DNA from: Bacillota bacterium
GTDB taxonomy: Bacteria; Bacillota; Clostridia; Acetivibrionales; DSM-1351
Assembly (NCBI GenBank): GCA_023395575.1
Contig: JAEWZA010000288.1
Coordinates: 1-26,194 of the forward strand
Reading direction: 5' to 3'
Length of the DNA: 26,194 nt
Positions within the stretch are counted from its first letter, which is position 1; each line of letters opens with the position of its first letter. The notes below the pieces were generated by a model. The model saw only the letters and a list, made by a program, of their open reading frames with translations, did no database searches and was not told the origin of the DNA. Positions 1-10,300 of the stretch are shown piece by piece. Both the position numbers and the translations under genes were made by a program.

Positions 1-134
1 ACCCACTTCTTTATAGTATAAAAAACACAAGCCAATCAAGGTTATAAATAACTGATATAATTTTAAACATACTCGGATATCCATCTTATATATTGGATAA
101 AAATTTCATATTTGTTTCTTGGTATGCCTAAAAA

Positions 135-524
135 TTATACTTTTACCTGTACTGGAATAAAGCTATTATTTATAGTTCCATTTCCCAGCTGGCCATAGGA
201 ATTAGCACCCCATGCCCATGCTGTTCCATCCTCTTTCAAGGCATATGCTGTTATCTGTGTACAACATATTGCTTTTACTCCACTTAACCCTTTTACCTGT
301 ACAGGAATAAAACTGTTATTTATCGTTCCATTTCCCAGCTGTCCATTTGAATTAACTCCCCAAGCCCACACTGTCCCATCTTCTTTTAAGGCATATGCCG
401 ATGTCTGTGTACAAACTATGTCCTTAATTGCTATAGCAGCATTAGCAGAAGGTATATCCATAATAAAAGCAGATACAACCATAATAAAAGACAATAATAA
501 CAATATGTATTTTTTTGAGTTCAT
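135..524 (-). CDS. short secreted protein with two RCC1 repeats
   Basis: A 129-residue protein starting at an ATG preceded by GAGAGG (535-540), 10 nt upstream. Residues 1-29 look like a signal peptide: Lys at 4-5, a hydrophobic core rich in Leu, Ile, Phe and Val, and a likely cleavage after ANA. The rest is two near-identical RCC1-type units of about 50 residues, each with a GT-x-WAWG core and a GQLGNGT turn; the DNA repeats with a 150-bp period. The second unit stops abruptly at QVKV, the point where a third unit would begin, and no RCC1 coding follows in 1-134. The units match those of the giant protein next door, so this is probably a truncated paralogue or a minimal derivative. Two blades cannot close a seven-bladed propeller, so it would have to oligomerise, complement another propeller, or be non-functional. 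Its function is unknown. Confidence 0.7.
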   Translation of the reverse strand: MNSKKYILLLLSFIMVVSAFIMDIPSANAAIAIKDIVCTQTSAYALKEDGTVWAWGVNSNGQLGNGTINNSFIPVQVKGLSGVKAICCTQITAYALKEDGTAWAWGANSYGQLGNGTINNSFIPVQVKV

Positions 525-990
525 ACAAAATTTTCCTCTCTAAATCAATTTATAATTTTGTGGTATACACATACTCATAAAATAATACATTATAATCAAA
601 TTGTGTAAATACTTAGGTTATTAAGGAGGCATTTCTAATTATTCACTTAAAAAGTTCCGAATAAATAACTTTATCAGTAAAATATACTCTAAAGTAAAAC
701 TCACAGGTTATGTTGGCATTGGATTAATATCTTTAATAGCCCAGCTTCTTTCTAAAAATGTTCTTTTTCCTTTACTCAACACCGGCTCCCTCATCCCATT
801 ACTTTATCATTATAAGAAATAATTTTACCTAAAAAGAAGTCAAAGTATTTGCGGCTTCGCTCATCAATTCAGAAAAGGGGGGTAATTCATCAAATATGCC
901 CTAAGTCAACTTATTTTGTATAGTTATGCCAACAAAAAGAATAGCCGTAGAATAATATAACAGAATTGCATAAAATTCCACAGCTATCTT
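525..990. other. gap without a recognisable intact gene
   Basis: About 466 bp between the small RCC1 gene and the sigma-factor remnant. On the plus strand 625-822 is an open stretch of 65 codons with no ATG, GTG or TTG at its start; its product would be basic at first and then hydrophobic (a segment reads GYVGIGLISLIAQLL). On the minus strand 829-900 is an open stretch reading FDELPPFSELMSEAANTL before a stop. Both look more protein-like than random DNA and could be debris of a mobile element, but I recognise neither. I see no RNA gene here. The start-proximal part (525-600) must hold the promoter of the small RCC1 gene; a TATAAT-like hexamer is present near 590 without a convincing -35 partner. 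Confidence 0.4.
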
Positions 991-1165
991 TTATTCAAAT
1001 ATCACCCAAAATTTCAGCATTGCTTTCTTTTTAATTCTAGATATGTAGGTTCTAAAAATCCCAAGCCCTTTTTTGCAATTCTCTCTGGGTTCTGCTTGTT
1101 TCGTTTTGCAAACCGTACCTTAGCTCCATTACAACCTTTCTTCTGTTTTTTAAGAGTTCTTTCAT
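991..1165 (-). pseudogene. remnant of a sporulation-type sigma factor (region 4)
   Basis: Read on the minus strand from 1165, the frame gives a short stretch ending in ELRYGLQNETSRTQRE. After about 1078 the frame must shift (IAK follows in the next frame), and from 1053 a third frame reads RTYISRIKKKAMLK and stops at 991-993. Joined, these match the end of sigma-70 region 4 of the SigE/SigK/SigG group, where a RYGL segment leads into TQREIAK, an ISRSYVSRI recognition helix and a basic KKA-x-KL tail. The 5' part of the gene is absent: the frame runs into the 3' end of the giant gene. With two frameshifts and no N-terminal regions this cannot make a working sigma factor. Which sporulation sigma it came from is not decidable here. 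Confidence 0.65.
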
Positions 1166-1188
1166 TATACTAAACCGAATAAGTCTTG

Positions 1189-1362
1189 CTATCTAAGCAA
1201 AAACATATTTAGCTTTGCATAGTCAATTGAGTCAACACTTCCATCTTGGTCAAAATCAGCATTCTTTAAATTTATTTTAACACTTTCTTTCAGTAAATAC
1301 ATTTTTAATAATGCATAGTCAATTGAATCAACGGCACCATCATCATTAACATCACCAGGTTT
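1189..1362 (-). other. C-terminal type I dockerin
   Basis: Residues 6480-6536 contain two EF-hand-like calcium loops followed by helices: DVNDDGAVDSID with YALLKMYLL, and DFDQDGSVDSID with YAKLNMFLL. The calcium ligands at loop positions 1, 3, 5, 9 and 12 are all acidic or Asn. The residues at positions 10-11, which set cohesin choice in known dockerins, are Ser-Ile in both halves, giving a nearly symmetrical dockerin able in principle to bind in two orientations. It ends the protein with Arg just before the stop. Confidence 0.93.
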
Positions 1363-4300
1363 AATTGTTGATGTTAATGTTTTGAATGTAACTTTACTTA
1401 CATCTGACGAAACTGCCTTAACCTCATCATAATAGATAACAGAATCCAATTTATAAGTATCTGCATCTACATAATCAGGTACTATTGATTTACAACCTAA
1501 GCCAAAGCTGTCAATCGACGTTGGGTCAAATACTGCTGTACTGTCATCTTTACCAACAAAGCTTGAGAATGGAATAGTTACTAAAACAGGCTCTGTTGAA
1601 TCCAAATACTCAGCATAATCATTGAGGTTGACTTCAAATACATTTCCTGCTGATGTAATTTGAACAACAACATCTTGTTTTTGACCATCTGGCTTTGTCC
1701 ATAATTGTATTGCATTCTTGTCTGACCAATCCGCACCATCCATTGACTTTGTAATGCCAACATATCCATTGGAGGATGTCAAAGAGTAGTTAAATGCTAA
1801 GCCATTTTTCCCCAAGTATCTATTACTATCATCTGTTAATTCTAGCGTTATTGCACTGCCTGTAGTGTTATTTAATCCCCAAACAGCATTAAGCATATAA
1901 TCGCTTCCATCATACTCAAAAGTATCTACTACAGTTGGATCAACCATATTAAACTTAGCAATAAGTGTTTCATCTTTTGTTACACAGAAACGATATTCAG
2001 TATCTGTAGATACACATTCATTGTCTGCGTACCAGCCAGAGAATTTATACCCAATATAAGGCTGCGCTGTTACTTTAGCAAATTCTCCTAATTGACGTAT
2101 TCCCTGTCCAGTAACGACACCATACTTATCATTATTTGCAAGGACATCAACAATGTAGAACGCTTCTGCCGCCGCTGTTCCAGATAGTTCTGCATCAGGT
2201 ACAATCACTTCACCTTCTGTTGACTTTAAAGTGTACTCTACAGAAGAACCATTTTCTGAAGAATCTTCTAATTCACTGCTACTAAAGGCTGGAATTTCAC
2301 TTGTTAAAACGTCATCCTTTTTGATATCGACATCATAATAATTAATTATTCTTGTAACATCTCCTACACTAGAATTATATTCACTTACCGAATAATTAAC
2401 TTTACCATCGTCTGTAGCAACGATTTCAATCCTGTAGTCAGCATCCGCTGGAAGATACACGATTTTTTCTCCATCTTCATTCACTGATGATACAATACTA
2501 CTTTCAGCTATTTCTTGAGGTTCATCAGACTTAATAGATGCTACTAAAACACCAGAATTATTGTAAACATTAACATCTACTGGACAATTAGCCTTAACGG
2601 TTCTATGTGAGCCATAAGAAAATAATGGTTTTGCAAATGGTGTGTAATTATCATCCATTGCCATCATCCATGCAAGGCAAAGATCAGGGTAGTGCGCTGC
2701 ACCAAATCCTCCACTGTTATAGGCTGCTGTAACTGTCTTATTTAAATTAGTTACTCCATAAACAAATAGAGGCGTTAACAAATCTTTGAGTAGTTGTTCA
2801 ATTACATAAATATCACAATCAACTCCAGATTCAAATTGACTCTGTCTTGCATACTCCATTATTAATTTCTCTCTATCATTTCTTAAAATTAGAGCTACAC
2901 TGTTGTTTTTAATCTTTTCCATCAATATCTTTAAGAAATCTTCAAACTTTTCATCCTCCCTTGAACTAAATATTTCACGAACACCAGATTGATATTTATT
3001 TACATAGTTTAAACGTGACTTTAACAATTGCTTAGATACGTCATTTATTAGAGAATCCAAAAACTCAGCTTGAGTTGTTTTATTAAATCTATCGTCAATT
3101 ATTATTGATTTTTCGTATTCCCACGGTGAATTATCATTTTTATTTAAATCAACTTTTTTCATTTTAAAGTCATCAACAATATATTCTCCTGTACCTTCTA
3201 ATTTTTTGTAGTTATATACCATAATACCTTTTATAATAGAATAATCTTCAGTTGTTAAAACAGAAGGTAAATAATGGTCTGTACCATAACGCATGAAGCC
3301 CATGGCTTTTGGTGCAACCTTTGTTACTGGGTCATTTAGGTTGATTATATTATGAATGTTAGTGTATGTCGGTTTGCTTTGAACTTCTGTGGTTAATTCG
3401 CCAGCAGGTGCTTCAAAGCAATATGCATACAAGTTAGAAGGCTTTAAAGTTACAGTGCTTCCAAGAGATGCTCCTCCATTCAATGCGCCAGCAACTAAGT
3501 TAGTTGTTGCAGCTGCACGACTGAAACCTGTTATCCATAATTTAATATTCCCTGAAATCTCCTTGTTTGCTATATAAGTATTTAAATATGCCAATACATC
3601 ACTCTTAGCTTTTGAAAAACCTTGGTGCTGCCCAGTTAATCCTATTGTAAAATTACTTGACCATTCACGTTCATATCCTCCACCTCTGATAGCAACTGCT
3701 ATTAAGGTATATTGCTCACCATTAAATCTAACTTTTTTATTTGCCGCCAAAACCCCTATGGAATCTGTTGTAGGCTTTATTTGATAACAGAGATTAGTAT
3801 CAAATTCTTCAAATCCTACCTTTTCTAACAAATCCTTTGCATGCATACTTTGATTTCCATAAGTAGTACAATTGCATCCAAAAGCAGACATTGCAAAACA
3901 CAATGACATTGTTCCAAGGTTATGATTGTAAATGGACGAATTATTTGAAAAATAGTTATCATTGTAATAAAAGGTTGCATCATAATGACTTTTTTTACCT
4001 GAAGTATATTGGAATTCCCCTTTTATTAAATTATTAGATTCATAGTCATCCTCTAAGTCGCCAATCTCAGTAACACTCTCAGCATTATCTGCGCTTGCCG
4101 TTACCTGATAACTGAGTTCTGTAATATCAGCTAAATTCGTAACGTTAATCCAAATATCCCAACTAGCAGAAGATATAGTCTCAAAAGTTCCCAATTCTTG
4201 TATTATATCAGATATGATGTACACATTCTCAGCATTTTTATGAGATAGTATCTTAAGCTCTGCTTTACCGTTTTTGGCAACTCCTCCAGAATTATAAACC

Positions 4301-7300
4301 TTTGCATTTATAGTGTAATATTTAATCTTTGGATTGGTGCTAAGTGAGGTAGCTTCTTTGAATGATAAGAAAATACCCAGTTTAGCATCACCCACATTAA
4401 TAGTGCCACTAGCTTTTTTGCTCCTCGCATTTTCACCGCTGACATTAATAACGTAGTCTAAAGTAGCAGTTTTGGAAGCTGACTTGAATTTAACATTCCA
4501 TATCACTTGTTTTTCTGTGTTGGATGTAACGTCTCCTAGCTCTTGTATCTTAGATCCAGAAATTTGTATATCCTTTATTCCTTCAATTCCTGTCCACTCT
4601 AACTCTGCTTTAACATTTCCGGCCTTGTCTCGCCAATTGCTAATATCAGCAATGATATCATAGCTATAGTAATCGCCTTGAATCTCTTTATATTCTGCTT
4701 CGGTAGTTACATTTAGCAGAGCCTTTGGTGCAGGAATTGATTCAAGTGTTGTTTTTATAGTAGCATTTCCACCTGTCTTTGCAATGAATGATTTGCTTAA
4801 GTCAAGTTGTCCTGTGAAATTAGGAATTAACCATATTTCAAATTCCATCTTTTCTCCTGCTTTGATTTTTTCAACTGTCATTGAAGTTGAACAGTCTGGT
4901 GAAAGGGTATAGTTTAACCCTTCTTTTACTTCGAAGCTAATATTATAGAGTTCTGTATCAGAAACATTTTCAAGTTCAATTTTTACCAAGTAAAGTTCGT
5001 CTTTAAAGGCAATATCTTCAGCTTTTACATGCATTACAAGAGCATCCTCGCCCCATACCTTTACAGATTCTTTGGTTGTGTAAATTGCGTTTATCTGTTC
5101 TCCAAAAGGCTGTAGTATTCCATTAAACTCAGCTTCAAGCTTATATTCTCCCTTTTTGTCTCCTCTCAGAATCCACTTAGTTTCCTTAGTCTCCCCTGAT
5201 TTTATGTCTCCTATTTTTACCAATGTACTTCTAGAAAAATCAGAAGGTATAAAAGTTAATCCATCTGGTGTTTTCAGCTCTGCAGTAGAGTTTGTAACAG
5301 TAAACGGAGAACCTGCCTCGGCAGTATTTTGAAGAACTAAACTAACTTCAAAAAACTCCTTGAGCCAACTAGTTGCTGCAGGTATGACAAGGTAATAAAT
5401 AGTTGGTGGTACTTCTGGATGCTGCGGATAAGTAACTGCTTTTGGATAAACAACATAGTCACCATAGCTCCAACCTCCACCGCCACCACCACCATAACCA
5501 CCACTGCTAAGTATATCGCCATTTCCATTAACAGTAAATTTATAAGGTCTAAAGCCTAAAACTATGTTGCACTCATATACCCACTGGTTTTCAATCGCAT
5601 TAACATCTATACCTGCATTGACAATCTCATCTAGTGTCATTCTTTTTACTTTTAAATCACCAACTATAATTGGGCTGTTTTTTAATGAAAGTGTAGCTTG
5701 TACAGTAATACCTCTCTGAAGAATAGCTTCTCCTTCAACCGAATTATAGCCATTTTTATAAGCAAATAGTTTATAATTTCCTTCAGCCCCAGCAAATTTA
5801 ACAAGTCCTAGACTATTTGAAATAAATTCCTTAACTGTATTATCTGTAAACTGAACTAATACTTTAGCATCTGCCAATGGAGCCCCGCTAGACTCATCAA
5901 CGACTTTTATTTCAAGACCACAAGCTTTATCGGCAGGCACTACATTAATCTTTGTTGTATTAGTTCCTTCATTTCCTGCAGGATCATATACAGTAAGAGT
6001 TACGATATATGTTCCTTCCTTTTCGTATGTATGTGTAGTTCTAGCTGCTGAAGAGGTATTCCCATCACCGAAATCCCACTCATAGCTTTCAATTTGATTA
6101 TTATCATAAGAACCTCTGCCATCTAGCTCTACTTCCATACCTAATACAACTGTCTGCTCTTCACCTGCTACAGCTATAGGTAATACTAAGTCATTACCTG
6201 TAGGATTAGCTTGTACTTCATTACTCCAGCTATTATTACCCCTGGTATCCATAGCCCTAACCATGTAATAATAAGTCTCTCCAGCTTGTACTTCATTATC
6301 AGTGTAGGAATACCCTCTTGTTTGATTAATACAGGTGTAATCACTAGTACTATTTGGAATGGTACTACGATATATTAAGAAGCCTGCAAGATCACTTTCT
6401 TCCCCACTTGTCCATGAAAGATCAACCTTAAAATCCCCTGGAACTGCTGTGACTTGCGGTAGCGCTGGAGCCTCAATATTAAGCTTGTAGTTTGCCTCTG
6501 CTGGTTCACTTTCATTACCTGCTTCATCTACTACTAAAGCCCTAATGGTATAATTACCATCAGATAATCCAGCAGTATTCCATGAAAATCTAACAATTTC
6601 ACTGTATTTGCCAACACTACATTCACCTATGGATTTCCACTCAGAGTCTGACTCTCCTTGTAGCCTATACTTTAAAGTAACCTTGGCTACTTTGAAATTA
6701 TCTTGTACCAATAGTCCTATGGTTGGATTAGCAGGAAGTATTGAATCTATCGCTGGTGACATTGTTATTATCTTTGGTTTTTCTGTATCCTCTACTATTT
6801 CTAATAAAGTACAACCTACAGAACCTGAAGCAACACTTTCATTCCCTGCCCTGTCAACAGCTGTAACCTTATAATAGTATTCTGTACCAAAGGTTACATC
6901 TCTATCAACATAACCTAATGCAGACAACTTATCAGCTACAAGTGCATAAGATCCATTATCATCAGTACTTCGATACACTTTATAATATTGTAAGTCACTT
7001 TCACTACCCCTATCCCATTCTAACGTAGTGTATGTATAGCTAGGAGTAGCCTTAATATTTTCAGGCTGTTTCGGTGAAGTATGATCAATTATGTATTGTA
7101 CAAGGGCGGGATTGTTGTTTATGTTTCCAACCTTATCAGTAGCTATGCCTCTTATATAATAAGTTCCTTCTTCAATTCCCGAAATGTCCATTTGATAATT
7201 CAGTGTAATTTGTGCAGGTGAACCCTCTGGCTGTATGGTAATGATATCGTTCCAGACCCTCATATCAGTAGATATCTGGAAGGTAAACGTCTGTACTCCC

Positions 7301-10300
7301 ATATTATCTTGTACATTTACACTTAGTTCAATCTTACTATTGTAATATCCAGGTGCAGGTCCAATACTAGTAATTACAGGAGCTACCAAGTCTGATAATG
7401 TAACTACTTTAATTTCATCTGATGGTGTTCCCCTGTTACCTAATCTGTCATATCCCACTACTCTAAACCAATATGTTGAATCACAGCTTAACCCTTTGAT
7501 TTGCATTCCCAAAGTATCATTTACTGTTCCAACACTTTTAAACTCACCATTTAGTGAATCCTTACGTTCTACTTGGAAATATGAGAAATCATTATCATCA
7601 ACATCTTTCCATCTTAAGATTACACTATTTGAATATTCAGCTTTAGTGAGTCCTTCAATTTTTGCTGGACCCATCCTATCTATTATATATTTACACTGAG
7701 GAGTACCATCACTTTCATTTCCTGCTTTGTCAACAGCAAAAGCTCTTAACAACACCTCACCATTAATTTCAGGTGTAGTCCATTTAAACTCAACCTTACC
7801 TGTACCCTCTGCTTTTACAGAAGCAATATCAACCCACGTTTCACCATTGTCTGTAGAATGTTGTAACTTGATAGTTGCAACCATAACATTGTCTTCAGCT
7901 TTAACCACTAAAGTAGTACTTGACCCGATTATTTTCCCGCTTGCTGGACTTATGGAAATCACAGTAGGTTTTATGTTATCTTCTACAACCGTAACCTCTA
8001 CTATATTAGAGAATTGACTCTCTTGCTTAAATTTATCCAGTGCTGTGACTTTATAGTAGTAAGTGTTGCCTAATTTAACAGAATTATCGTTAAAGGCATA
8101 TACTGTTCTTTTATCAATTTCACCTACGGGAATAAACTTTTCAGGAATATTTATTCCTTTTTCACTTTCAGCACGGTAAATCCTATAGCCTGTTGCATCT
8201 GATTCAGTAGAAAATTCCCATGACAGCTGAACATCACCATAAGCAGAATCTGCTTTTAAATTTTTAGGTGCTGACGGTGCATCCTTATCAACCTCGCAAG
8301 TTATAATTTTTATATCTGTAGCATCTGCCGCATCGTATACTGTATAACGTATCAAATAATTTCCTGTTTTTATTGGAATCAAATCCCATAAACATGAGAA
8401 ATACTGCATAGTCGAATCTTCTTTTATTGGCCCACTCTTAATGCCAGTTATTGATGTCCAGTTAATTCCATCTATAGAATATTCAAATGTAGCCTTTGTT
8501 CCTGACCTTGCACCACTTGTACTAAAGTAAGCTCTTAACTCCTGACTAACTGCGCCCCCTATCACATCTAAATCCAAAGGAGATACTTTTACAATTTCAG
8601 GCTTTAATGGAATTGCATCAAAAGGCGTACTTGCCTTAGAGATGTTTCCTGAAGCGTCAACAGCTTTTATTGTATACGAATAAGTCGTACCAGCTTTAAG
8701 CTCAATATCAGTAAATGAGTTAGTTATTGACGTACCTATATTTACTTCATTTCTATATATCTCATATTTTGCTACTCCTGTGTTATCTGTAGGAACTGTC
8801 CATACAATCGTTATTGTAGAACCTGTTCTTGCAGATATATTAAGGTCTGATGGTGCTAATGGTGCTTCAGTATCTAAAGTGGTAGTTACTTCTAAGCTTT
8901 CACTCAATTCTGAGATATTTTTTGATGCATCATATGCTTTTACAGTATAAATATAAGTTTCATTTAGTAGTAAGCCTCTATCTGTATAAGTAGTATCTGT
9001 GACAGTTCCTAGTTTTTTACCATTACGATATACTTCATACCCTGCAACTTTTACATTATCCGTAGATTTAGTCCAGGTAATACTGATTATATCTGCCCCT
9101 CTTGATGTTACCGCTAAATTTTCAGGCTTTGATGGTGCAATTTTATCAAGTATTACAGCTTTACTGTCCTCTGACTCATTTCCTGAAGAGTCAATGGCTC
9201 TTACTGTATATACATATGTTTTATTTTGATCCAAGCCGCTATCAGTGAAATTAGTCATATTAGTAGGTGTGCCCAACTTGTTTCCGTCACGATAAATTTG
9301 GTATGCTGCTACTTTTACATCATCTGTTGCAGCTGTCCATGCAAGCGTAATGCTTGTATCAGAATTTACTAATAGATCTAAATTCAGTGGTGCAGTAGGT
9401 GCGGTAGTATCTGCTTCTGTTTTTACTTTAAAGCCTACACTAGGTTCTGAAACATTTCCAGCAGCATCAACTGCTCTTATAGTGTAAGTATAGTCTGTTT
9501 CAGGCAACAACGCTGTATCATTAAAGCTTGTATCTTTAGTCGTTCCTATTCTACTGTCACCTCTATAAACCTGATACAAAGCAACTCCAACATTATCTTC
9601 TGGTTCAGTCCAACTCAAGTTAATCTTTGAAGCTGTTTTAGAAATAACTTCCATATTTTCAACAATAGCTGGAGAAGTATTGTCGCAAACTACAACATTA
9701 CTCGCCTCAGACAAGTTTCCAGATATATCAAAGGCTTTTACTGTAAAATTATAACTTGTTGTTGAAGCAGTAAAAACATGTGTAAATGTAGTACTTTCCG
9801 TAGTTCCTATCCTTTCTCCATCTTTAAACACAGCATATCCTTTTACCCAAGCATTATCAGTAGACTTTGTCCAACTCAAGGAAATAAATGTACCTGTTTT
9901 TTCAGTAATCTTTAAATCTGTAGGTGTTGAAGGTGCTATTGCATCTGTATCAGTAGTTACAGATACTTCATTGCTGGCTTCCGAAATATTACCAGCAGCA
10001 TCAAACGCCTTAACAACATACTTGTAACTTTTCTCTGCTTCCAAATAAGTGTCTGTAAATTTCATCTCAGAATTAAAATTCATACTTTTTACTATTTCAA
10101 CATTATCTCTATAAATTTTGTATCCTGAAACAGCAATATTGTCTGTTGCCTCTGTCCATCCAAGTGTAACAGTACCTTCTGTTTTTGATATAACTACTAG
10201 TCCTGTCGGTGCACTTGGCTTCTCAGTATCAGATGGCAAAATAACCTTAACTGAGTAAGTTCCTTTGTAATAAGAAGATACTCTAATATAATATGTTTTA

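Noticed and set aside
5465..5515. Gly-rich run in the giant protein as a low-complexity assembly error
   Set aside because: The frame is intact on both sides and the run (seven Gly with flanking Tyr, Ser and Trp) is plausible as a flexible hinge.
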